Source: CAADGN01 sp035443945
GTDB taxonomy: Bacteria > Planctomycetota > Phycisphaerae > Phycisphaerales > UBA1924
Direction of reading: 5' to 3'
Length of the DNA: 31,457 bases
NCBI GenBank assembly: GCA_035443945.1
Contig: DAOMNQ010000034.1
Span: 1 to 31,457 of the forward strand
Under the pieces are notes generated by a model, which had not been told where the DNA came from, did no database searches, and saw only the letters and a list, made by a program, of their open reading frames with translations. The translations under genes and the position numbers were made by a program. Shown one piece after another: positions 24,781 through 31,386 of this stretch (positions are counted from its first letter, which is position 1; every line of letters begins with the position of its first letter).

Positions 24781-25089
24781 ATGTCCGCCATCGTCTACAC
24801 CGTAACCGCCACACTCCCGGACCTTCCCACCGCAGAACGCTATCTCGAGTGGCTCAAGGATGGCCACGTGGACGCTGTCGTAGCCGCCGGGGCACATAGT
24901 GCAATGATCGTGCGGGTCACGGACCCACCCGAGCCGATCCGAATCGAGACCCGATACGTCTTTCCGACCCGGCAGGCCTTCGAGGAGTATCTCGCAGACC
25001 ACGCCCCGGCCTTGCGGGCCGACGGAGCCGAGCGGTTCGGCCCGGAAACCGGTGTCAGGTTCACCCGATCCGTCGGCGAGGCGGTGTAG
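24781..25089 (+). CDS. DUF4286 family protein
   Basis: A 102-residue soluble protein with the DUF4286 pattern of a small ferredoxin-like alpha/beta fold: VYTVTATLPDLPTAERYLEW then LKDGHVDAVVAAGAHSAMIV, and 'TRYVFPTRQAFEEYLADHAP' with LRADGAERFG near the end. The segment around 'YLADHAPALRADG' is highly typical. The function of the family is not known. It sits between two ECF sigma units, divergent from the first. It has no usual ribosome site; see the hexamer at 24769. Confidence 0.85.
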   Translation: MSAIVYTVTATLPDLPTAERYLEWLKDGHVDAVVAAGAHSAMIVRVTDPPEPIRIETRYVFPTRQAFEEYLADHAPALRADGAERFGPETGVRFTRSVGEAV

Positions 25090-25099
25090 CCGGCACATT

Positions 25100-25122
25100 C
25101 GATCAGGGACCGAACGATCAGG
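25100..25122 (+). repeat. Tandem 8-base direct repeat upstream of an ECF sigma gene
   Basis: CGATCAGG occurs at 25100-25107 and again at 25115-25122, a 15-base period, in the 140-base gap before the sigma gene at 25230 and just upstream of a TAGACT hexamer (25139). The layout resembles a two-site operator. Chance occurrence cannot be excluded. Confidence 0.35.
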
Positions 25123-25138
25123 TGTTGTCGCCCCGTCG

Positions 25139-25144
25139 TAGACT
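25139..25144 (+). promoter_or_regulatory. Possible -10 hexamer of the second ECF sigma gene
   Basis: TAGACT, 85 bases before the TTG start at 25230 and 16 bases after the direct repeat. No clear -35. Confidence 0.28.
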
Positions 25145-25229
25145 CCCCGGGGTCGTCCGAGGCGGCCTGCGAGGTCGTCGGCGGCGGGGCTGGCCGGGCC
25201 CGAGTGAGCCACCGGGGAGCGGTGCCGGA

Positions 25230-25838
25230 TTGGAACCGAGGAGCGACGAGCAACTGGTGGAGGCCTACCGCTCGGGCGAGTCGGACGCCTTTCGGACCCT
25301 GATCGAACGCCACCACGACGACCTGCTGCGGTTCCTGGTCCGCCTGACCGGCGACCGGGCCGCAGCGGACGACGTCTTCCAGGAGACGTTTCTCCAGATT
25401 CACCTCTCTGCGGACTCTTTCGACGTGGAGCGCCGGTTCCGTCCCTGGTTATTCACAATCGCCGCGAACAAGGCCCGTGACCACCTGCGTAGGAAGGGAC
25501 GCCGACAGGAGATGGAACTGTCGGCCCCCGTCGGAAGGGCGGGGGGTGGCGACGAGCGTGGGGGGGTTCAGTTCGTCGATCTGATGGAGATCGACGTGCC
25601 CGCTCCTGACGCCGCCGCGGACGCGAGCGAACGCGACAGGCTGGTGCAGCGCGCCCTGAACGACCTGCCCCTGCCGCTGCGGGAGATCCTGCTCTTGGCC
25701 TATTTCCAGCGGCTCAGTTACGCCCAGATCGCCGAGGACCTGGGCATCCCGCTCGGGACGGTCAAGTCCCGACTGCACGCCGCCGTCGCAGCGTTCGCGC
25801 GCAAGTGGAAGGCCTCGCAGAACGGGGACGATCGGTGA
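25230..25838 (+). CDS. ECF-type RNA polymerase sigma factor (second)
   Basis: A 202-residue sigma factor. Region 2 at about 10-90 has DEQLVEAYRSGESDAFRTLI, the acidic GDRAAADDVFQETFLQIH and 'RRFRPWLFTIAANKARDHLR'. A Gly/Glu linker joins it to region 4 at about 145-195: LPLPLREILLLAYFQRLSYA and QIAEDLGIPLGTVKSRLHAA (helix-turn-helix). The TTG at 25230 follows GGGGAG by ten bases and gives an N-terminus of normal length; the frame is open for 36 more codons upstream, but those are Arg/Gly-rich and unlike the family. The stop overlaps the next start as TGATG, so the downstream membrane protein is its likely regulator. It is not a copy of the first sigma factor. Confidence 0.9.
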   Translation: MEPRSDEQLVEAYRSGESDAFRTLIERHHDDLLRFLVRLTGDRAAADDVFQETFLQIHLSADSFDVERRFRPWLFTIAANKARDHLRRKGRRQEMELSAPVGRAGGGDERGGVQFVDLMEIDVPAPDAAADASERDRLVQRALNDLPLPLREILLLAYFQRLSYAQIAEDLGIPLGTVKSRLHAAVAAFARKWKASQNGDDR

Positions 25839-27025
25839 TGGACACGCAGACCTCATCGGCCACAGGCGAACCGGCACCGGCATTGGGCGCCGCGGATGCG
25901 GCCGCCCTCGATTCGCTCGTGGAAGCCCAGTTCAATGTTGCCGCGGTCGCGGAGACGCACCGGGGACGCGCCGAACGGATCGCGTCCCTTCTCGGCCTGT
26001 TGAACGATGTCCCGATCGGACGATCGGGGAGGCTGATCGAAGAGACCTTCGGCAACACGCTCGGCATGGACCCGCACCTGTGCGCCGACGACGCCGCGGC
26101 CCTCGACGCTTGGCTGGAAGCCTGCGGCGATGCGGAGCGCGTGCCCGAAGCACTGCGCCCGCGGGCCGAACGCCACGCAGCGCTCGCGGACGCCGTGTGC
26201 GAATGCGATGCCGGTGGCCGCGAGTCGCTCGTCGATCGCACGCTCGACCTCGTGCAGGCCACGATCGACCGTGACGACGAGAGCCTCGTCTTCGAGCGGG
26301 GTGCGATGCGCCGCGTACGTTTCGCCGATGTCGTGTCGGTTGCGGCTGTGCTGCTCCTCGGCGCTTCGGTCGTCTGGCCCATTCTCTCATCCGTCCGCGA
26401 CCAGGCACGCCGCATCGCCTGCGCCGCCAACCTTCATGGCGCGGCCAACGCCATGAGCGGCTACGCCAGCCTCAATCAGAACGCCCTCCCCATGGTGACC
26501 GCTTCCTACGGCGGGGGCACCTGGTGGAACGTCGGAAAGGGCCCCGACCGCTCCAACTCGGCAAACCTCTACACCCTCGCCCGCGAGAAGTACCTCTCGC
26601 TCTCAAGCCTCGCCTGCCCCGGCAACCCCAACGCTCTCACGGTCCCCGCAAGCCCCGAAGACCGCGACTGGCGGACGCTCGACGAGGTGTCCTACTCCTA
26701 CCGCGTGATCTCCGGCCCGCAGACGCCGCGCTGGGGCGATTCGACCCGCGTCCTCGTGATGGCGGACCGCTCGCCGGTGGTCCAGCGGGCCGTCCGGGGT
26801 GAGCGGGTCAACCCGGAGGCCTCGACGCCGAACCACGGCGGGAGGGGCCAGCACCTTCTGTTCAACGACGGTGCGGCCGAGTGGCACGCTCGCCCGATCC
26901 TGTCCAACGGCGACAACATCTGGCTCCCCAGGTCGCTCGAACGGGTCCTGCACCAACTGTCCGGGGGGCGGCTCACCGGCCGCGAACTGCCCGATGGCCC
27001 GGACGACGCCTTCGTTGGGCCGTGA
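25838..27025 (+). CDS. Membrane protein joining an anti-sigma-like N-terminus to a pseudopilin-like C-terminal domain
   Basis: A 395-residue protein coupled to the sigma gene (TGATG overlap; a GTG one codon earlier is possible). Residues 1-160 are acidic and helical with internal repeats (LDSLVEAQFNVAAVAETHRG). One membrane helix spans 162-184. The outer part starts SSVRDQARRIACAANLHGAA, the segment that follows the pilin helix in planctomycete DUF1559-like pseudopilins, then has 'LACPGNP', 'RVLVMADRSP' and ends with an H-x10-DG stretch (NHGGRGQHLLFNDGAAEWH). It lacks a prepilin leader (no GFTLVE). So the C-terminal half is of pseudopilin origin and the N-terminal half sits where an anti-sigma domain should. 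A sensor of envelope state is inferred. Confidence 0.8.
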   Translation: MDTQTSSATGEPAPALGAADAAALDSLVEAQFNVAAVAETHRGRAERIASLLGLLNDVPIGRSGRLIEETFGNTLGMDPHLCADDAAALDAWLEACGDAERVPEALRPRAERHAALADAVCECDAGGRESLVDRTLDLVQATIDRDDESLVFERGAMRRVRFADVVSVAAVLLLGASVVWPILSSVRDQARRIACAANLHGAANAMSGYASLNQNALPMVTASYGGGTWWNVGKGPDRSNSANLYTLAREKYLSLSSLACPGNPNALTVPASPEDRDWRTLDEVSYSYRVISGPQTPRWGDSTRVLVMADRSPVVQRAVRGERVNPEASTPNHGGRGQHLLFNDGAAEWHARPILSNGDNIWLPRSLERVLHQLSGGRLTGRELPDGPDDAFVGP

Positions 27026-27030
27026 GCCGC

Positions 27031-27045
27031 GGGCCTGGACGGCCC
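27031..27045 (+). terminator. Hairpin after the second sigma unit
   Basis: GGGCC at 27031-27035 and GGCCC at 27041-27045 form a 5-bp stem with a 5-base loop, six bases after the stop at 27025; a wider GCGGGC / GCCCGC pair encloses it. No T-run follows, so termination is only a possibility. Confidence 0.3.
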
Positions 27046-27060
27046 CCTCGCCCGCGAAAC

Positions 27061-27089
27061 TTGCAGTTCCAAAGCGCTCGGCCTAGCCT
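27061..27089 (+). promoter_or_regulatory. Likely promoter of rpmI-rplT
   Basis: TTGCAG (27061-27066), a 17-base spacer, then TAGCCT (27084-27089). The -10 ends 43 bases before the rpmI ATG. Four of six and three of six consensus bases, with ideal spacing, right after the likely end of the previous unit. Confidence 0.42.
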
Positions 27090-27132
27090 TCCCGCCCCCC
27101 GGAAGGCCGGGCGACGCCTGGAGCGCGGTCCC

Positions 27133-27429
27133 ATGCCGAAGAACAAGAGCCACAAGGGCCTGCTGAAGCGGATCAGGATTTCGAAGACGGGCAAGGCCCG
27201 CCACCGCTCGGCCTACCACAAGCACCTCTCCTCGGGCAAGAGCGGCAAGCGGCTGCGCCAACTGCGCAAGGACCGCTACATGGCCGGCCCCGATGCCAAG
27301 CGGCTGGAGAAACTGCTCTTCCGGCGCTTGCGCGGGCGCAACCAGCCCCGCAGCGCGATCCGGCGTTCTCCCTCGCCCGAGCAGCGTGCTGCCGCAAAGG
27401 CCGAGTCCGCCGCCGCCTCGAAGGAGTGA
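27133..27429 (+). CDS. rpmI: 50S ribosomal protein L35 (bL35), with C-terminal extension
   Basis: A 98-residue bL35. The core is residues 1-66: MPKNKSHKGLLKRIRISKTG then KARHRSAYHKHLSSGKSGKR and 'RLRQLRKDRYMAGPDAKRLEKLL'. The usual length is about 65; here 30 more residues rich in Arg, Ser, Ala and Glu follow (SPEQRAAAKAESAAASKE) and are probably disordered. GGAG lies nine bases before the ATG. It is followed by rplT, its constant partner, but infC is not upstream as it is in most bacteria; a sigma / membrane-protein pair is there instead. Confidence 0.93.
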   Translation: MPKNKSHKGLLKRIRISKTGKARHRSAYHKHLSSGKSGKRLRQLRKDRYMAGPDAKRLEKLLFRRLRGRNQPRSAIRRSPSPEQRAAAKAESAAASKE

Positions 27430-27441
27430 TGAAGCGAACCC

Positions 27442-27460
27442 CGGGGCGATGATCGCCCCG
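27442..27460 (+). promoter_or_regulatory. GC-rich palindrome between rpmI and rplT
   Basis: A 19-base palindrome with arms of nine bases around one central base (CGGGGCGAT / ATCGCCCCG); as RNA it makes a 7-bp stem CGGGGCG / CGCCCCG with a five-base loop. It lies 12 bases after the rpmI stop in a 99-base spacer. Ribosomal protein L20 represses its own operon by binding RNA in known bacteria, so this stem may be part of such a control element, or an RNA-processing site. No T-run follows. Confidence 0.4.
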
Positions 27461-27528
27461 CAGACGATGCCCGCCGGGCCGAAGCCAGCCGCCGTCGGCT
27501 GCCCCGTCGGACGCGAAGGAGACGACCC

Positions 27529-27906
27529 ATGCCACGCGCAACCAAGGGCGCAGCCCGCAACCGCGCACGCAAGCGCATCTTCCGCCAGGCGCGGGGGTAC
27601 TACGGCACCCGCAAGAACCACTTCTATCTGGCCCGCGACGCCGTCCGGCGCGCTGGCGTCTACGCCTACCGCGACAGGCGCGCCCGCAAGCGCGACATCC
27701 GTTCGCTGTGGATCACACGCATCACCGCCGCCTGCCGGATGCGCGGCACTCGCTACAGCCGGTTCATGAACGGCATGCGTCTCGCCGGCATCACGCTCAA
27801 CCGCAAGATGCTCAGCCAACTCGCCATCGACGAGCCGAAGGCCTTCGACGGCCTCGTCCAGACCGCCGAGAAGGCCACGCGGGCAGAGCCGGCACGCGCG
27901 TCCTGA
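27529..27906 (+). CDS. rplT: 50S ribosomal protein L20 (bL20)
   Basis: A 125-residue bL20. It matches the family along its length: MPRATKGAARNRARKRIFRQ, then 'ARGYYGTRKNHFYLARDAV', 'YAYRDRRARKRDIRSLWITR' and 'TRYSRFMNGMRLAGITLNRK'. Length is slightly above the usual 117 because of a short Ala/Arg-rich tail. It binds 23S rRNA early in large-subunit assembly and often represses its own operon. AAGGAG lies seven bases before the ATG. Confidence 0.97.
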   Translation: MPRATKGAARNRARKRIFRQARGYYGTRKNHFYLARDAVRRAGVYAYRDRRARKRDIRSLWITRITAACRMRGTRYSRFMNGMRLAGITLNRKMLSQLAIDEPKAFDGLVQTAEKATRAEPARAS

Positions 27907-27966
27907 GCGCGCTCGCCCACCGGCCCTCGACCCTGGTGCAAGAGCCATCGCGGTTGTTCCTCGGAG

Positions 27967-27998
27967 CCGCCGGCTTCAGCCGGTGTTTCGACCGGCGG
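27967..27998. repeat. REP-like set of nested inverted repeats
   Basis: Within 32 bases three stems compete: CCGGC-TTCA-GCCGG (27970-27983), CCGGT-GTTTCG-ACCGG (27980-27995) and the enclosing CCGCCGG (27967-27973) / CCGGCGG (27992-27998). It lies between rplT and the protease gene, 60 bases after the rplT stop. The form is like intergenic REP palindromes; only one copy lies in this window, so repetition is untested. It may also end rplT transcripts. Confidence 0.4.
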
Positions 27999-28029
27999 TT
28001 CGAATAGCCCCAAGCGTGGAGGGCAAGGC

Positions 28030-28731
28030 ATGGACGGATGGTGGCTCGCCGACGCCTGGCAGCACAGCCCCGTCTATCTCGTCTCCTGGGTCTTCTGGCT
28101 CGTCTTCTCGATCACGCTGCACGAACTCGGGCACGGCTGGGCCGCGATCCGCTGCGGCGATCGCACACCGATCGAACTCGGGCACATGACGTGGAACCCG
28201 GCCGTTCACATCGGAACGCCGGGGCTGATCGCGTTCTTCCTGTTCGGGATCGCGTGGGGCGCGATGCCCGTGAACCCCAGCCGCTTCCGCGGGCGGCACG
28301 ACGACCTGATCGTGTCCGCCGCCGGGCCGGCGATGAACGTGGGCCTCTCGCTGGCCTGCGGCCTGGCGCTCGGGCTGTGGATCGCGCTCGCCGGCGGGTG
28401 GGCCAGCGACGCGATTTCCCTCGGCTCGATCACGCTGTACGAGAACGTGCAGACGTTCCTCATGCTCGGGTGCGCTCTGAACGCCGTGCTGGTCGTCCTG
28501 AACCTGCTGCCGATCCCGCCGCTCGACGGCTCGCGCATTCTCGCGAGCGTGTACGCCCCCTACGAGCGGCTGATCTCGCGCGACAACGCGCCCGTCGTCG
28601 GCCTGATCCTCTTCGCAATGGTCTTCTTCTACGGCGGAGGCGTGCTTTGGACGATCGGCTGGGGCGTGACGGACTTCCTCAGCGACAGCGTGCTGCGCCT
28701 GATCGCGCCGCGGTACTTTGAGATGAACTGA
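28030..28731 (+). CDS. Site-2-protease-type (M50) membrane metalloprotease
   Basis: A 233-residue multi-pass protein of the short M50 class. The zinc motif SITLHELGHGWAA gives His31, Glu32 and His35; the third ligand is Asp166 in NLLPIPPLDGSRI. SAAGPAMNVGLSLACGLALG (96-115) is also typical. Four to five membrane helices are visible, and there is no PDZ domain. Such enzymes cut within the membrane, often to free a membrane-held transcription regulator; two likely anti-sigma factors are encoded nearby, but a link is only a guess. GGAGGG lies six bases before the ATG. The gene appears to stand alone. Confidence 0.92.
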   Translation: MDGWWLADAWQHSPVYLVSWVFWLVFSITLHELGHGWAAIRCGDRTPIELGHMTWNPAVHIGTPGLIAFFLFGIAWGAMPVNPSRFRGRHDDLIVSAAGPAMNVGLSLACGLALGLWIALAGGWASDAISLGSITLYENVQTFLMLGCALNAVLVVLNLLPIPPLDGSRILASVYAPYERLISRDNAPVVGLILFAMVFFYGGGVLWTIGWGVTDFLSDSVLRLIAPRYFEMN

Positions 28732-28761
28732 TCGCGGCACGCCGTCTGGTCGGCCTCCGCC

Positions 28762-29250
28762 TCACGCCGGATCGGGCGTGGCGGCCGTGCCGCGCGGGCG
28801 GATGTTGGCGACGAACGCCGCCGCGGCCATCACCGCCGTCAGCAGGCCGTTGCGCGTGGCGATCGGCGTCCAGTCCTCGACCGGCAGGCTCGCGCCGACC
28901 CCGCACCCGCAGGGGACGGGCACGGGCGGTGGCCAGAAGACGAGGGCGGTTGCGTAGAGCGCCATCGCGCCCATGAGGGAGGCGATCGCGAGCGCGCCGA
29001 GCGCGATCCGCCCGCCGCGGTCGGTCACCAGGCACCACGCCGCCACGACTCCGAGGACGACCTCCGCGCCGGACACGCCCCACGCGGCCGCTCCGGCCAG
29101 CGACTCGGGGATGAGGTCGTGCTTGACGAGCAGATCGGTGAAGTGCCGAATCTCGGCGAAGTGCCGGAAGCCGGAGACGAGGAAGACCACCGCGCCGGCC
29201 GCCACCAGCAGGGTCGCCACGACTTTGAGCACGCGAGGGAAGTCGATCAC
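28762..29250 (-). CDS. MauE/DoxX-like redox-associated membrane protein
   Basis: A 162-residue protein with four hydrophobic helices (VATLLVAAGAVVFLVSGFRH; LAGAAAWGVSGAEVVLGVVA; IALGALAIASLMGAMALYAT; and NGLLTAVMAAAAFVANI). The outer loop carries PVPCGCGVG with Cys114 and Cys116, as in the MauE / DoxX-like family, which supports disulfide formation in exported proteins (MauE for methylamine dehydrogenase). The GTG at 29250 follows GAGGG by nine bases. It is the last of four minus-strand genes with short spacing (12 bases to the previous one), one of which encodes a protein with twelve cysteines. Confidence 0.82.
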   Translation of the reverse strand: MIDFPRVLKVVATLLVAAGAVVFLVSGFRHFAEIRHFTDLLVKHDLIPESLAGAAAWGVSGAEVVLGVVAAWCLVTDRGGRIALGALAIASLMGAMALYATALVFWPPPVPVPCGCGVGASLPVEDWTPIATRNGLLTAVMAAAAFVANIRPRGTAATPDPA

Positions 29251-29262
29251 GGGGTCAATCCC

Positions 29263-30231
29263 TCACGCGCCGCGGCGGCGTCGGACGATCTCGAATCCCG
29301 CCAGTGCCACCAGCGTCGCGCCCGCCAGCACCAGCGGCCAGCGGTAGGCGCGCAGGTCGTCGCCCGAGTAGGGCTTGACCTTGGTCTTGTCGGGCGGGTT
29401 CCACGTGCCATCCTCGTTGCGTGTGAAGCCGGCCGCGCTCGCCTGCCGTTTCGTCTCGACGATCACGCGGTTATCGATCGCGGCGCTCTCGACGGCGGAC
29501 CGTTCGAACAAAGCGGGATTGCCGTTCGCATGGAACTCGACGTGCGCGAGGGTGACTCCACCAGCCATCGGCGTTGACACGGAACCCCAACCCGTCACGA
29601 TTGGGAAGCCGGGCGGACTCTCAGGCGAATAGTCGAACACGAACTCACGACGATCGGACGGATCCTCGCGCCAGCGGCGGAGAGGCAGCCCAGTTCCATC
29701 AATCTCGATGGCAGTTGGCGCAAGACTCTCAAGCCCGGGCTGGACGAACCGAGTGATCCAGCCACCGCTGGCGGTTCGATCGAGAGAGACGATGGCCGTA
29801 GGGTTGGACCACAGAAACTCCAGGTTCCCCATCGGAAGGAAATCGGCGACACCGAGCGTGCCGACGCTTGCCCCGGTCGCCCAGTCGCGCACCTGGGCGG
29901 ATTCACCTTCGCTCTTGAAGTGCGACCCCTGCGGATCTCTTCCCAAGACCGACCGCCAGGACGCGAGAAACCACGCTCGTGATCCGGCGTCGTAGCCGAC
30001 CGTGGTTCGCCAGTGCGCGCTGGCCGATGTAGGCTCAAAGACGGCGATGACGCTTCCTCGCGTCGGCAGCGCCTGTTCAACTGTGGCGAGGAAGTCGCGT
30101 AGCGCCTCCGGCGCGACGCCACCCGGTTCCTCCTGGGCCAGCGCAACAGGAGCCAACACAGTGGCCAGAACGCCCACTACCGCGCAGCGCCGTACGGCGC
30201 GAATCACTGTGGAACCTGATTGTCTTTGCAT
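29263..30231 (-). CDS. Exported hypothetical protein with C-terminal membrane anchor
   Basis: A 322-residue protein. A signal peptide (RRCAVVGVLATVLAPVALAQ, cut near 32) is followed by a mostly beta-strand body of about 260 residues (SVIAVFEPTSASAHWRTTVG; ESLAPTAIEIDGTGLPLRRW) and a C-terminal helix with a basic tail (WPLVLAGATLVALAGFEIVR, then RRRRGA). This makes a protein displayed outside the cytoplasmic membrane and held at its C-terminus. The body reminds of lipoprotein-carrier-like beta sheets but I see no decisive motif. The ATG at 30231 is chosen because the signal peptide starts there; a GTG at 30243 is possible. It overlaps the end of the cysteine-rich gene by 28 bases. Confidence 0.75.
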   Translation of the reverse strand: MQRQSGSTVIRAVRRCAVVGVLATVLAPVALAQEEPGGVAPEALRDFLATVEQALPTRGSVIAVFEPTSASAHWRTTVGYDAGSRAWFLASWRSVLGRDPQGSHFKSEGESAQVRDWATGASVGTLGVADFLPMGNLEFLWSNPTAIVSLDRTASGGWITRFVQPGLESLAPTAIEIDGTGLPLRRWREDPSDRREFVFDYSPESPPGFPIVTGWGSVSTPMAGGVTLAHVEFHANGNPALFERSAVESAAIDNRVIVETKRQASAAGFTRNEDGTWNPPDKTKVKPYSGDDLRAYRWPLVLAGATLVALAGFEIVRRRRGA

Positions 30232-30653
30232 GAGTTCTCGCACCGCATGACCGAGACCTGCAAGGCCCAGCACTGGACGACAATCCCGCCCGGATCGTAC
30301 GCCCAGCAGCAGTTGCCGTCGGCGAGCTGGCCGATCACCTGAGCCTCGGCGTGGGGCGGCTCGTCGCACGGCGCGATGATGAACACGCCGCTGCCGCCGA
30401 GGGTGTACGTGCAGCACAGCGCGTAGCGGGAACCCGGGCGGCGGACCTTCGACAGCGGGTCGCTCGTTGACGAGTTGCCCGAGCCCGCCTCGCAAACAGT
30501 CGCGAAGTCACCTGTGCACGCGCCGCTCGGTCCCTGCCCGTCCACAGGCCAGTCGTAGGTGTACCGGCAGCAGACCGGCGCCATCTGCGCCATCATTCCG
30601 ACCCCCGCCAACAGCAGGCTTGCCATTCCTATCGCTCGATGTGACCCTCTCAT
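30204..30653 (-). CDS. Small exported cysteine-rich protein
   Basis: A 149-residue protein. MRGSHRAIGMASLLLAGVGM is a signal peptide, with cleavage likely near AQMA (22-25). The mature part of about 124 residues has twelve cysteines, three of them in CC pairs (PVCCRY, ALCCTY, GNCCWA), and many Gly, Ser, Trp and Tyr. That points to several disulfides outside the cytoplasm. No family was recognised. GGAG lies six bases before the ATG. It sits between the pilin-like gene (25 bases upstream) and the anchored protein; the MauE-like protein in the same unit could supply its disulfides. Confidence 0.75.
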   Translation of the reverse strand: MRGSHRAIGMASLLLAGVGMMAQMAPVCCRYTYDWPVDGQGPSGACTGDFATVCEAGSGNSSTSDPLSKVRRPGSRYALCCTYTLGGSGVFIIAPCDEPPHAEAQVIGQLADGNCCWAYDPGGIVVQCWALQVSVMRCENSCKDNQVPQ

Positions 30654-30678
30654 CTCAATCTCCTCTCTGACTCGTGTG

Positions 30679-31386
30679 TCACCAACGGTCCATCCCTCTC
30701 ACGCCGAACCACGTCGAGTACACGGGCATGCCGATCTCGTTCTCCACGTACGGCGGAAGCCCGTTATGAAAATCCAGGTACGTTCCCGCGGTCGCGGACC
30801 CATCCGCGAACGCCGCGGGAAAGACCCACAGGTCCATGCAGCAGAACTGGGTACCGCCCTCCTCGGGGATCGGGCTGCCGTTGTGCACCTTGAACAGCAG
30901 CCCCTTGGACGACGGGAACAGCACCTGCTCCGACCGCACCGCCGACGTTCGCTGCTGCTCGACCGGCACCGTGTGCCCCGGGCGCATCAGCGCTGCGTCA
31001 TACACCATGCACATCGAGAGCGCGATCGACGGGTACTTGCCGCGCCGATGCACGTCCGGGTCGATCTCGTTCTCCGACTCGAAGTGCCCCGCCTTGAGCA
31101 CCGCTTCACCCCACGATTGTGCGGCGAACCACGGATCGGTGCTCGCAAGCGGGAACACCCCGTCGTAATCCCCGCAGTACATCGCCACCGTCGCCGCGTG
31201 CGAGCGCAGCAACGCCATGTCGCGCGTCAGGCGGCTCTGCGAGATCGACCCCGCCAGCGCGGGCATCATCAGCCCGGCCAGGATCGCCACGATCCCGATC
31301 ACCACCATCAACTCGACAAGCGAAAAGCCCCGCGTCCGACCGGCGCGGCTGGCCACAGGCGAGCATGTTCCGCCACTCTGTCCCAA
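30679..31386 (-). CDS. Type IV pilin-like / pseudopilin protein
   Basis: A 235-residue protein with a prepilin leader: basic residues 1-20 end in Gly20, then FSLVELMVVIGIVAILAGLM starts the mature helix, with Glu25 (the fifth mature residue) in place. Cutting after Gly20 and methylation of Phe21 by a prepilin peptidase are expected. The outer domain of about 180 residues contains four cysteines (MYCGD, SMCMV, QFCCMD). No H-x9-DG end is present. A TTG at 31386 has GGGAG seven bases upstream and gives a leader of normal length, but the frame stays open to the window edge, so an earlier start cannot be ruled out. It appears to head the four-gene minus-strand unit. Confidence 0.85.
   Translation of the reverse strand: MGQSGGTCSPVASRAGRTRGFSLVELMVVIGIVAILAGLMMPALAGSISQSRLTRDMALLRSHAATVAMYCGDYDGVFPLASTDPWFAAQSWGEAVLKAGHFESENEIDPDVHRRGKYPSIALSMCMVYDAALMRPGHTVPVEQQRTSAVRSEQVLFPSSKGLLFKVHNGSPIPEEGGTQFCCMDLWVFPAAFADGSATAGTYLDFHNGLPPYVENEIGMPVYSTWFGVRGMDRW

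Noticed and set aside
24702..24791. Longer N-terminus of the first sigma factor starting at 24791
   Set aside because: It would overlap the start of a divergent gene, lacks a ribosome site, and adds a Pro/Ala-rich segment atypical of ECF factors.
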